Source: JAICYJ01 sp045806525 (GTDB taxonomy: Bacteria; Actinomycetota; Thermoleophilia; Gaiellales; JAICJC01). From it: a DNA stretch of 53,674 bases. The stretch lies in assembly GCA_045806525.1 (NCBI GenBank), contig JBJMJD010000012.1, positions 1-53,674 on the forward strand, written 5' to 3'. Below are positions 44,488-52,240 of this stretch, piece by piece (the first letter of the stretch is position 1; every line of letters begins with the position of its first letter). The translations under genes were made by a program, and so were the position numbers. The notes beneath the pieces are model-generated. The model ran no database searches. It was given only the letters and a program-made list of their open reading frames with translations, and was not told where the DNA came from.

Positions 44488-44896
44488 CCACCATCTCGGG
44501 GATCCCGGCCAGGGCGCGCGACACGGGGCAGTCCTTGACGGCCTGGTCGGCGTAGCCCTGGAACTGCTCCCGGTCGAGGCCCGGCACCTGGCCGGTCGTC
44601 TCCAGGTCGACCCGGGCCAGGGTGGGCGCGCCGTCGATGTTGCGCAGCGTCACCGTCGCGGCCGTGGAGACGCGATCAGGCGTGTGACCGGCCCCGCTGA
44701 GGATGTTCGCAAGCGCCATGCTGAAGCAGGCTGCGTGGGCCGCAGCGATCAGCTCCTCGGGGTTCGTGCCGGCGCCGTCCTCGAATCGTGACGCGAACGA
44801 GTACCCGCCTGAGAACACGCCGTCCCCGACCACCAGCGAGCCCGAGCCGGCCTTGAGGTCGCCACGCCACTCCGCGCTTCCGTTTCGTTCGGGCAT
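44468..44896 (-). CDS. OsmC-family peroxiredoxin
   Basis: 142 residues. The two redox Cys are in AAHAACFSMALANIL and VKDCPVSRALAG, the OsmC arrangement that reduces organic hydroperoxides using dihydrolipoyl or thiol partners. WRGDLKAGSGSLVVG is the beginning of the N-terminal sheet. ATG 44896 (MPERNGSAEWRG) is set by GGAGGAGG seven bases upstream. Its 3' end overlaps the exonuclease by 20 bp. Confidence 0.92.
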   Translation of the reverse strand: MPERNGSAEWRGDLKAGSGSLVVGDGVFSGGYSFASRFEDGAGTNPEELIAAAHAACFSMALANILSGAGHTPDRVSTAATVTLRNIDGAPTLARVDLETTGQVPGLDREQFQGYADQAVKDCPVSRALAGIPEMVVTAKLG

Positions 44897-44975
44897 CTGC
44901 CCACCTCCTCCTGCCGGAACCTGTACCCGGGCACGATAGGCGGGATCGGGCTGCACGACGACGCGGTTTGCGTTC

Positions 44976-44981
44976 TATCCT
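44976..44981 (+). promoter_or_regulatory. -10 element of leaderless cupin promoter
   Basis: TATCCT, six bases (GCGCGT) before GTG 44988. Confidence 0.5.
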
Positions 44982-44987
44982 GCGCGT

Positions 44988-45488
44988 GTGGGCACTGATC
45001 ACCACCCGCATGGATCCGACGCCGGCAACGCCGCCTGGCACCGGCAGCTGCACCACACCGGCAGCAACGAGCTGAGCGAGGACACGGCACAGACGCCCGG
45101 CATGCGCCGCTACGAGGCGATCTCGGGGAAGCGACACGGGTCGCGGAAGCTCTGGATGGGCAAGGCGATCGTCGCGCCCGGGATGATCTCGGGCGACCAC
45201 CACCACGGCGAAGCCGAGACCGGCATCTACGTGGTGTCCGGCCACCCCGTCTTCGTGTTCCTCGAAGACGACGAGGAGCGGCGGATCGAGGCGGGACCCG
45301 GGGACTACGTCTACGTGCCGCCGTACGTCCCACACCGCGAGGAGAACCCCTCCCCCGACGAGGAGACGATCGTCGTGCTGGCTCGAACGACGCAGGAGGG
45401 GATCGTCGTGAACCTGCCCAGCCTGCGCGCCGAGGTGCCGGAGCTCGACCGCCTGTTCGCCGAGCTCAAAGCCGAGACGGACGGCTGA
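44988..45488 (+). CDS. Cupin-domain protein
   Basis: 166 residues. Metal ligands of motif 1 are in SGDHHHGEAETGIYVVSGHP (His, His, Glu) and motif 2 is VPPYVPHREENP (His). The single small barrel fits germin-like or regulatory cupins with one metal; catalytic function cannot be named. The His-rich N-terminus (TDHHPHGSD) is unusual. GTG 44988 is leaderless. Divergent from OsmC with 91 bp between starts; both could be stress-related (inference). Confidence 0.87.
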   Translation: MGTDHHPHGSDAGNAAWHRQLHHTGSNELSEDTAQTPGMRRYEAISGKRHGSRKLWMGKAIVAPGMISGDHHHGEAETGIYVVSGHPVFVFLEDDEERRIEAGPGDYVYVPPYVPHREENPSPDEETIVVLARTTQEGIVVNLPSLRAEVPELDRLFAELKAETDG

Positions 45489-45501
45489 GCACCGGCTTTT
45501 C

Positions 45502-46448
45502 CTAGAGCGAGATCCCGTCCAGCGCATGCTCTCGCGCCGGCACATCACGGCCGAAGCTGTCGGGGTTCGTGCCCAGCCTCTCCGCGGTCTCGAGCGCGAT
45601 CTTCTGGACGACCGCCGTCAGCGGGAACACGGACAGCAGCTCGTTCGGCGCGTCGGCGGCGACCATCCGCACCGGCACACCGGCGGACTCCGCCGAGCGC
45701 GCGACCTGCGCCAGCCGCTCCCGGCCCGGGCCGCCGCCGTCCAGGCAGACCAACGTGTCGTCCACGCCGACGGCCACCGAGGGCCGTGCAGGAACTGCTC
45801 GACGCTCATCCCCGCGGATGCGACGTAGGCGGTCTCCCGCACCTTCAGCGCGCCCTCGGCCGCCGTCCACTGGTTGGGCCCGGCGCCTACGAACTCCATC
45901 GCCCGGCGCGGGGACGCCACGCCGACCGCCGGCCCGTCCACGACCGTCTCCACCAAGTCAGGGACACCGTTCAGCGAGCCGATGTCCGCGCCCAGCGCCG
46001 TCGCCAACTGCGCCAGCCGTAGCATCGCGCCGGTGTGGCTGGCGGTATACGCAGCCGAGCGCTCCACCACCGAGGTCTCGATCTCGGCACCGGGAGCACC
46101 CTGGCCCGAGATCACCGCCGTCGGCACACCCTCCGCGCGGGCCTGCTCGAGCATCTCCATCGTGTACGTCTTGGTGCCCTTGTGGCTGAGCAGGATCAGC
46201 CCCTCGCCGCCGAGCGGGCGCGGGCCGTACAGCACCGCATCCATCGCCTGCACCGGCCACGCCTCCACACCCGCGGCGCGCAGGAACCAGGCGCCGATGT
46301 TGGCCGCGTGCCAGCTGGTGCCCGTTCCGACGAGGAACAGGCGCCGACCCCGCAGCCGCTCGGCGGCCGCGTCGACGCCGGTGGTATCCGCCAGCATGCC
46401 GCGCAGTTGCTCGGGCTGGGACTGCATCGTCTCGCTCATGAGGCTCAC
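45502..46448 (-). pseudogene. SIS-domain (sugar isomerase) gene with a single-base frameshift
   Basis: Reads as one protein of about 314 residues with two SIS modules (LFLVGTGTSWHAANIG, then LLSHKGTKTYTMEMLEQA), similar to the isomerase half of GlmS/AgaS. The frame that ends in SVEQFLHGP must shift at about 45783 into SVAVGVDDTLVCLDGGGPG, which then runs to AREHALDGISL and a stop at 45502. The pattern fits loss of one base in GGCCCnTCGGTG. No glutaminase domain is present. GTG 46448 has GGGAG six bases upstream; ATG 46439 is the next choice. It could be a real pseudogene or a sequencing error. Confidence 0.8.
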
Positions 46449-46486
46449 GGCACGCTCCCGTCGATAGGTTCGCGGCAGTATCGCGC

Positions 46487-46492
46487 CATACT
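46487..46492 (+). promoter_or_regulatory. -10 element of leaderless sugar-dehydrogenase promoter
   Basis: CATACT, six bases (GCGGGC) before GTG 46499. One mismatch to TATACT. Confidence 0.4.
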
Positions 46493-46498
46493 GCGGGC

Positions 46499-47626
46499 GT
46501 GGCTGCCAGCCTGCGAGCCGTCTGCCTGGTGATCGTCCTGCTCGGCACCGCCTGTGCGGGACAGAGCGCGAGCACGACCGTGTCCACGCCGCCCCCGCCG
46601 TCGCCTCCGCCCTCGTCACAGCCGTCGCAGCCGCCGGCGGCGGGCGTGCGCCTGGTGACCGTCGCCACCGGGCTCGACTCGCCGGTTGACGTGGCCGCGA
46701 TCCCCGGCACCGGGAAGCTCGCGGTGGTGGAGAAGACCGGCCGCGTGCTGGTGCTGAGGCACGGCCACCCGGCGCAGAGGCCGCTGCTCGACCTGCGGGG
46801 CCAGGTCTCCGAGGGCTCCGAGCAGGGACTGCTGTCGATCGCCTTCAGCCCGCGCTACGCCACGAACGATCTCGCCTACGTCGACTACACCGACCTGGAC
46901 GGGAATACCCACGTCGCCCGGCTGGATACCCGCAGCGGCAGCCTGCGGACGATCCTGTTCGTGCACCAGCCGTTTGCCAACCACAACGGTGGGGCGCTGG
47001 CGTTCGGCCCAGACGGCATGTTGTACCTGGGCATGGGCGACGGCGGCAGGGAGGGCGACCCCGAGGGGAACGGCCAGAACCGCGCGTCGCTGCTTGGGAA
47101 GGTCCTGCGGCTGGACGTCGCGAAGCCCCGCCCGCGTCCACAGATGTACGCATACGGCTTGCGCAACCCGTGGCGGCTGTCGTTCGACCCGGTCACCGGC
47201 GACCTCTGGATCGGCGACGTCGGGCAGAACCGCTACGAGGAGGTTGACCACCTGCCAGCTGGAACGCAGCCCGGCGCGAACCTGGGGTGGAACGCCTACG
47301 AGGGCAGGACGGTCTACAAGCGCCAGCCGATCGACCGCTCGCGGCTGGCGTGGCCGGTCGCGGTCTACCCGCACAGCGAGGGCTGCTCGGTCACCGGCGG
47401 CTACGTGTACCGCGGCAGCGCGGTGCCAGCGCTGCGCGGCCGCTACGTCTACGGCGACTTCTGCAGCGGCCGCATCTGGTCGCTCCACACCGGCGGCGGC
47501 AGGCCGCAGCTGCTTGCGCTGCCCAGGCTGGAGGGCCTGTCCTCGTTCGGCCTGGGCGCGCACGGCCAGCTGTACGCGACCACCCTGGGCGGCCGCCTCC
47601 TTCGCTTCGCCCCTGGCCGAGCCTAG
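46499..47626 (+). CDS. PQQ-dependent sugar (sorbosone/glucose) dehydrogenase-like lipoprotein
   Basis: 375 residues. The N-terminus (AVCLVIVLLGTACAG) is a signal with a lipobox-like GTAC, then a Ser/Pro linker. The six-bladed propeller has VAIPGTGKLAVVEKTG, EQGLLSIAFSPRY, HNGGALAFGPDGMLYLGMGD and YAYGLRNPWRLSFDP, the signature of the soluble PQQ glucose dehydrogenase / Asd family. These oxidise aldoses outside the cell; many family members lack known substrates. GTG 46499 is six bases after CATACT. Its stop TAG forms the first bases of the next promoter. Confidence 0.9.
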   Translation: MAASLRAVCLVIVLLGTACAGQSASTTVSTPPPPSPPPSSQPSQPPAAGVRLVTVATGLDSPVDVAAIPGTGKLAVVEKTGRVLVLRHGHPAQRPLLDLRGQVSEGSEQGLLSIAFSPRYATNDLAYVDYTDLDGNTHVARLDTRSGSLRTILFVHQPFANHNGGALAFGPDGMLYLGMGDGGREGDPEGNGQNRASLLGKVLRLDVAKPRPRPQMYAYGLRNPWRLSFDPVTGDLWIGDVGQNRYEEVDHLPAGTQPGANLGWNAYEGRTVYKRQPIDRSRLAWPVAVYPHSEGCSVTGGYVYRGSAVPALRGRYVYGDFCSGRIWSLHTGGGRPQLLALPRLEGLSSFGLGAHGQLYATTLGGRLLRFAPGRA

Positions 47627-47629
47627 GCT
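47624..47629 (+). promoter_or_regulatory. -10 element of leaderless pentapeptide-gene promoter, overlapping a stop codon
   Basis: TAGGCT begins with the TAG stop of the dehydrogenase (47624-47626) and lies six bases (CGCGCC) before GTG 47636. Confidence 0.5.
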
Positions 47630-47635
47630 CGCGCC

Positions 47636-48301
47636 GTGCCCCCGCCGACCACTCCCAGCGAGCCAGGTCTGCCGGCATCACTCGAGGTGCTTTCGCCGGA
47701 TGATCCCCGGCTGCGAGAGCCAGGGGAGCTGGCCGGGGTCGAGCTGCACGGAGCCACGTGGGCCGGGCTGGACGCCTCCGGGCTGCGGATCGACGAGGCG
47801 CGGCTTTGGGGCTGCGACCTGAGCGGCGCCTCGCTCGTCGATCCGGAGCTAACCGATGCGGTGCTCGACGAACCGAACCTTGCAAACGCGGTGATCCGAG
47901 GCGGGTCGCTGACGCGGGTGCTGGTGTCGGGCGGGCGCCTGACCGGAGCCCAGTGGGCCGAGACCCGGATCCATGACACCGTCTGGCGCCACGCCGCCGC
48001 CGACCTGTCGGCGTTTCGGCTGTCCCAGCTGGTGCGGGTCACCTTCGACTCGTGCAACCTGCGGGAGGCCGACTTCACGGGGGCGAGCTGCAGCTGGGTG
48101 CGGTTCCATGACTGCGACCTGACCGGAGCCGTGTTCTCGAAGGCCCGGTTCGCCAACTCCGAGCTACGCCGCTGCCGGCTGGAGGCGGTCGAGGGGGTCG
48201 CCGGCCTGGCGGGCACCTCGATGGAGTACGACGCGGTGCTGGGGCTGGCTCCGCAGCTGGCAGACGCGCTCGGCATCCACCTGATTGACGACTCAAGCTA
48301 G
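47636..48301 (+). CDS. Pentapeptide-repeat protein
   Basis: 221 residues. Repeats of the form A(D/N)LxX run through it: LDASGLRIDEARLWGCDLSG, DLSGASLVDPEL, NLANAVIRGGSL, NLREADFTGASC and DLTGAVFSKARFAN. The right-handed quadrilateral helix they form is found in DNA-mimicking gyrase protectors (Qnr, MfpA) and in many proteins of unknown role. It lacks membrane segments. GTG 47636 is leaderless. Not clearly a Qnr, because the central loop and dimer features were not found. Confidence 0.9.
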   Translation: MPPPTTPSEPGLPASLEVLSPDDPRLREPGELAGVELHGATWAGLDASGLRIDEARLWGCDLSGASLVDPELTDAVLDEPNLANAVIRGGSLTRVLVSGGRLTGAQWAETRIHDTVWRHAAADLSAFRLSQLVRVTFDSCNLREADFTGASCSWVRFHDCDLTGAVFSKARFANSELRRCRLEAVEGVAGLAGTSMEYDAVLGLAPQLADALGIHLIDDSS

Positions 48302-48541
48302 ACGACCAACGCGGCCAGCCAGGCGCGCACGGCCGCGAGCCTGGCGGGCGGCCGCCGCTTCAGCTGCGGCGGCCCTGCTGCCCGGCGCAGGTCGGCCGCC
48401 ACACGGGCGGCGTGGTCAAACGATCACCAGTGAGAGCTGACCTGGGGCGGGTAGAAATGATCCACCCCGGCATCGTAGTGCCCAGAGAACCCGCAGGCCC
48501 GGGCGGCATGTGACCGCCGCCCGCGCCCGCAGGTGTTCGTG
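48302..48541. other. 240-bp convergent intergenic region
   Basis: Holds a GC hairpin (48501-48522) and a possible 34-codon minus-strand remnant (GTG near 48405, ending RAWLAALVV with TAG at 48302). No conserved gene is recognised. Confidence 0.4.
48501..48522. terminator. GC-rich hairpin at a convergent junction
   Basis: GGGCGGC (48501-48507), an 8-base loop, then GCCGCCC (48516-48522) pair perfectly. No U-run follows on either strand, so it is a candidate terminator for convergent transcription, not a classic intrinsic one. Confidence 0.4.
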
Positions 48542-48772
48542 TCAGGCAGCCAGGCCCGGGCCGTCGCCGCCGATCAGGCGGGCGAGCTCCGCCCGCAGGC
48601 GGTCGGCCTCACGGGCATGAGCCTCGACCTCGTCGGCCGATGCGCCTCGCTGCTCCAGCAGTCCGCTCACCAGCAGCAGCCCACGGAGGCGCAGCAGCAG
48701 GTCGTCGATCGTTCGGTCGAGCAGGGCGTTTCGGGCCTCGAAGCGGCTGGGGGTTTGCATCATCATCGTCAT
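48542..48772 (-). CDS. Small coiled-coil protein coupled to the MFS exporter gene
   Basis: 76 residues. ATG 48772 overlaps the MFS stop by one base (TGATG), so translation should be coupled. LLDRTIDDLLLRLRGLLLVS and ADEVEAHAREADRLRAELARL form two helices of mixed amphipathic and coiled-coil character. No family recognised. Tight coupling to a drug exporter suggests an accessory or regulatory role, an inference. Confidence 0.6.
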   Translation of the reverse strand: MTMMMQTPSRFEARNALLDRTIDDLLLRLRGLLLVSGLLEQRGASADEVEAHAREADRLRAELARLIGGDGPGLAA

Positions 48773-50259
48773 CAGGCAGCCTCCTCGAGGCGAGTTGCGG
48801 AAGGGGACATGAGCGGCTCGACCGCCGCGCCCTCGGGGCGCGGTCGCAGCATCACTGCGGCAATCACGGCTCCGAGCGCCGCTGCACCTGCCAGCACGGC
48901 AAACCCGACCTGGAAGCCGTGGGTGAGGCCGCCGTCGACGGCGGCCGCGCGTGCCAGGCCGGTTGCGCCGGCGCCGGTGGACGCGTACGACGCAGCGATG
49001 GTGGTGACCGCCGCCAGTCCCACGGCGCCGCCCACCTGGCGGGTGGTGTTGATCAGGCCGGAGGCGATACCCGCGTCCGCGCGGTGCACGCCCGCCAGGC
49101 CGGCGATCGTGACCGGCACGAACGACAGCGCCAGGCCCACGCCGCTGATCAGGAAGGCCGGGAACAGGTTCCAGAAGTAGTGACCCGAGACCGGCAGCTG
49201 CGTGAACCAGACCAGCGCGACGGCATCCAGGGTGAGGCCGGTGGCAAGCACCGAGCGCACGCCCAGCCGCGTTACCAGCGTCTGCGCCACGTTCGAGAAC
49301 ACGATGATCGTAAACGTGACAGCGGCGAAGCCGACGCCCGTCTCGATCGCGGAGTAGCCCAGCACCTGCTGCATGTAGAGCGTCAGCAGGAAGAACTCCG
49401 AGAACGCGATCGCGCCGATCACCGCGGCCGTCGCGTTGGCGGCCGAGAGCATCCGGTTGCGGAAGATCTGCATCGGCAACAGCGGGGCCGGTGAGCGCAG
49501 CTCGATGGCGACGAAGGCCACGAGCAGCACGAGCGACGCGCCCAATAGGGAGACGGTGGCGAAGCTGCCCCAGCCCTCCTGGGTGGCGCGGGTCATGGCG
49601 TAGACGAGCAGCATCACGCCGGCGGTGACGGAGGTGGCGCCTGCCACGTCGAAGTGGCGATGTGCCTGCCCGCGGCTCTCAGCCAGCACCAGCGGCGCGG
49701 CCGCGATCACGGCGATCCCGACCGGCACGTTGATGAAGAACACCCACGACCAGTTCAGGTACGAGGTCAGGAAACCGCCCAGCAGCACGCCCGCCGCTCC
49801 ACCCGAGCCGGACGCTGCACCCCAGATACCCAGCGCGCGGTTACGCTCGGCGCCCTCGGCGAAGGTGGTCATCAGGATCGAGAGACCGGCCGGCGCGAAC
49901 AGCGCCCCGCCCAGCCCCTGCAGCGCGCGAAACGCGATCAGCGAGCCCTCCGACCAGGACAGTCCGCATAGCAGCGAGCTGATCGAGAACACCGCCAGGC
50001 CGATCATGAACACGCGCCGGCGGCCGAACACGTCGGCCAGGCGGCCGCCCAGCAAGAGGACGCCGCCGAACAGGATCGCGTAGGCGCTGATCACCCACTG
50101 CAGGTTTCCCTCCGCGAAGTGCAGGTCGCCCTTGATGGCTGGCAGCGCAACGTTCACGATGGCGATGTCGAGCACGACCATGAACTGCGCCGCCACGATC
50201 ACTGCCAGTGCAAGCCCCTTGCGACGAGGCGGGCTTCCGATGATCGATGACTGCAACAT
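48772..50259 (-). CDS. MFS multidrug exporter, DHA2 (14-TMS, EmrB/QacA) type
   Basis: 495 residues with fourteen hydrophobic spans. Motif A variant GGRLADVFGRRRVFMIG follows TM2; FINVPVGIAVIAAAPLVL is the motif C/D region usual in EmrB/QacA. AGAVVG-like GLSGVGLAL in TM5 supports drug/H+ antiport. ATG 50259 has AGGAG seven bases upstream; ATG 50263 is in another frame. Divergent from a MarR regulator with an inverted repeat between them, the usual plan for a repressor-controlled pump. Followed by a coupled 76-residue protein. Confidence 0.93.
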   Translation of the reverse strand: MLQSSIIGSPPRRKGLALAVIVAAQFMVVLDIAIVNVALPAIKGDLHFAEGNLQWVISAYAILFGGVLLLGGRLADVFGRRRVFMIGLAVFSISSLLCGLSWSEGSLIAFRALQGLGGALFAPAGLSILMTTFAEGAERNRALGIWGAASGSGGAAGVLLGGFLTSYLNWSWVFFINVPVGIAVIAAAPLVLAESRGQAHRHFDVAGATSVTAGVMLLVYAMTRATQEGWGSFATVSLLGASLVLLVAFVAIELRSPAPLLPMQIFRNRMLSAANATAAVIGAIAFSEFFLLTLYMQQVLGYSAIETGVGFAAVTFTIIVFSNVAQTLVTRLGVRSVLATGLTLDAVALVWFTQLPVSGHYFWNLFPAFLISGVGLALSFVPVTIAGLAGVHRADAGIASGLINTTRQVGGAVGLAAVTTIAASYASTGAGATGLARAAAVDGGLTHGFQVGFAVLAGAAALGAVIAAVMLRPRPEGAAVEPLMSPSATRLEEAA

Positions 50260-50291
50260 TCATTGACTCCTAAAATCGTTGGTGAGTGCCA

Positions 50292-50313
50292 CGATAGCAC
50301 ATATCGACTATCG
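50292..50313. promoter_or_regulatory. Candidate MarR operator (inverted repeat)
   Basis: CGATAG (50292-50297), ten bases, then CTATCG (50308-50313) in the 73-bp divergent MFS-MarR gap. It lies just upstream of the MarR -10 (50321). Confidence 0.5.
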
Positions 50314-50320
50314 GATACGC

Positions 50321-50326
50321 TACACT
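50321..50326 (+). promoter_or_regulatory. -10 element of leaderless marR-like gene
   Basis: TACACT, six bases (TCGGTG) before GTG 50333. Confidence 0.45.
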
Positions 50327-50332
50327 TCGGTG

Positions 50333-50848
50333 GTGATGAATGTGACCCACACCGAAACCACCAAGCGGCAGCTACCGGGGCCGCCCAAGGAGCTCCTGTC
50401 AAGCGACGTGTTCCTGCTCAAGCGGCTCGGGTTCGCAGCCAAGGACAGCTCGCATGCGGCGTTCGAAGGCACCGGCCTCTCGGCGTTCCACTTCGCGGTG
50501 CTGGCGCTGCTGGAGGAGGACCCGCGCGAGACGCAGGCGATGATCGCCGACGCGCTCGGCTACGACCGCAGCCACATCGTGCGGCTGCTGGACGAGCTCG
50601 AGGAGCGGGAGCTGGTGGTGCGCAAGCGCGATCCCGACGACCGCCGCCGGCACGTGGTCAAGCTGACGCCGGACGGCCGGACGATGCTGCGCCGGCTGCG
50701 GGCGATCGTGCAGCGGCTGGAGGACGACTTCTTCTCGCCGCTTGACGCGGAGCAGCGCGAGACGCTGCACGCGCTGCTGGCCAGGCTGGCCAGCCACCAC
50801 GATCCGCGCTGCGCGCTGCGCGACCCGGCGCCTCCGCCGCAGAGCTAG
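50333..50848 (+). CDS. MarR-family transcriptional regulator
   Basis: 171 residues. The winged helix-turn-helix has LSAFHFAVLALLEEDP, ALGYDRSHIVRLLDELEE (recognition helix) and the wing VRKRDPDDRRRHVVKLT. It should dimerise through helices 1 and 5-6 and repress the divergent exporter until a ligand is bound. GTG 50333 (VMNVTHTE) is six bases downstream of TACACT, so it is favoured over ATG 50336, though both are possible. Controls probably itself and the MFS gene through the 50292 repeat. Confidence 0.93.
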   Translation: MMNVTHTETTKRQLPGPPKELLSSDVFLLKRLGFAAKDSSHAAFEGTGLSAFHFAVLALLEEDPRETQAMIADALGYDRSHIVRLLDELEERELVVRKRDPDDRRRHVVKLTPDGRTMLRRLRAIVQRLEDDFFSPLDAEQRETLHALLARLASHHDPRCALRDPAPPPQS

Positions 50849-50925
50849 CACCCACCCGCTGTGCTCTCGAGCGACGGGCTGCACTTCTGCCGATTCGATG
50901 GCGGCGAGGCCGCTGCGACCCGCTT

Positions 50926-51147
50926 CTACGCCGCCTCGGCGTAGCGCTCGGCAGGCATCGCGCTCTCCGCACCGCGCGCCGCCTGCTGCTGCTGGATGCC
51001 CCACCCAGCCAACGTGCCCAAGGCGGCGCCAAGCGCGGCCAGGCAGACCGCCATGGTCGCCGTGGCAGCTGATGGGAGATACACGGCGGCGACCAGCGTG
51101 GGGATATTCAAGATCAGTGCGCCGGAAATGGCATGTCGGTGTCTCAC
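50926..51147 (-). CDS. Small two-span membrane protein
   Basis: 73 residues. Two hydrophobic segments (SGALILNIPTLVAAVYL and ATMAVCLAALGAALGTLAGW) and a polar tail with GIQQQQAARG. GTG 51147 has AAGGAG seven bases upstream, a clear site that supports a true gene. No family recognised. It lies between a MarR gene and an ABC permease pair, 110 bp after the permease stop on the same strand. Confidence 0.65.
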   Translation of the reverse strand: MRHRHAISGALILNIPTLVAAVYLPSAATATMAVCLAALGAALGTLAGWGIQQQQAARGAESAMPAERYAEAA

Positions 51148-51256
51148 GATTCTGCTCCTTGGTAGGTGGGTCTGTTCACACTCAACCCGGCCGCCTTGAA
51201 AGCCCGGCTGGCGCCACCTGGGAGTTCGCTGAGCATGGAGGTCATTGATCGCCGGT

Positions 51257-52237
51257 CTATGAGAACGTGCGACGGGCGACCACGATGCGAGGATCGGCCT
51301 TGGCGGCGACGATGTCGGCTACCACGTTGGAGATGATCACCGCGGTGGCGACGACTGTCACGACACCGACGATCACGGGCAGGTCGAGCCCGAGGAATCC
51401 GACCTGCGCCTGCAGCGCCTGGGTGCCGATGCCCGGCAGCGCGAACGCCGCCTCGATGTAGATCGCGGCCATCAGCGAGGTGCTGACGTCAATCGCGAGC
51501 ATGGTCGCGAGTGTCGGTATCAGCAGGGGCAACACGTGCACCCGCAGCACTCTGGTCTCGGACGCGCCTTTGGCACGGGCGGCGACGACGTGCGGCTGGG
51601 TCAGCAGGCTCAGCACCTGCGTACGGATCACGCGGGCGTACAGCGGCAGCAGGAACAGCATGAACGTGATCCATGGCAGCGCCAGGTGCGCCGCCCACGC
51701 GTGAGCGCCGCACGAGCCTGGCCCGGTGAGCGGGCAGTAGCCACTGGTCGGTGCCAGCGGGATCGTGTACACGAACACGCTCTGCAGGATCAGGCCGACC
51801 ACCAACGGGTGCAGCGCGACGCCGCACATGATCAGCGCGTTCAGGGTGCGGTCGAACAGCGTGTGGGGCCGAAGCGCCGAGCCAACGCCGATCAACAGCG
51901 CTGTGACCACCAGCAGGACGGCGCCGCCGATGACAATCGATGCGGTCACGGGCAGGGCCGCGCGGATGATGGTCGAGACGGGTGTGCCGGAGGCGTAGGA
52001 CGTGCCGAGGTTGCCATGGAGCAGCCCCTGCACGAAGTGCAGGTACTGGATGTACATCGGACGATCGACGCCGAGCGCGTGGTCGGCCGCCTTCAGCTGG
52101 GCCGGCGTCGTGCGCAGACCGGTGAGATAGATGCCCGGGTCGGCCGGGACTGTGGCGAACACCAGGTAGGTGATCACCGTCAGCGCGAAGATCATCACCA
52201 GCCCGGTCAGGATCCTGCGAACGATGTACCCGGCCAC
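51257..52237 (-). CDS. ABC transporter permease, DppB/OppB type
   Basis: 326 residues. The N-terminus MAGYIVRRILTGLVMIFAL is the family start, with six spans in total. The EAA loop reads VVAARAKGASETRVLRVHVLP, with G as the conserved contact to the ATPase. Family members import di- and oligopeptides or nickel with a DppC partner, two ATPases and a binding protein. Here the partner (DppC-like) precedes it by three bases, and neither ATPase nor binding protein genes are adjacent. Confidence 0.92.
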   Translation of the reverse strand: MAGYIVRRILTGLVMIFALTVITYLVFATVPADPGIYLTGLRTTPAQLKAADHALGVDRPMYIQYLHFVQGLLHGNLGTSYASGTPVSTIIRAALPVTASIVIGGAVLLVVTALLIGVGSALRPHTLFDRTLNALIMCGVALHPLVVGLILQSVFVYTIPLAPTSGYCPLTGPGSCGAHAWAAHLALPWITFMLFLLPLYARVIRTQVLSLLTQPHVVAARAKGASETRVLRVHVLPLLIPTLATMLAIDVSTSLMAAIYIEAAFALPGIGTQALQAQVGFLGLDLPVIVGVVTVVATAVIISNVVADIVAAKADPRIVVARRTFS

Positions 52238-52240
52238 CGG

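Noticed and set aside
48302..48427. Short minus-strand reading ending RAWLAALVV
   Set aside because: No start with a ribosome site or promoter, low complexity; noted only as a possible remnant.
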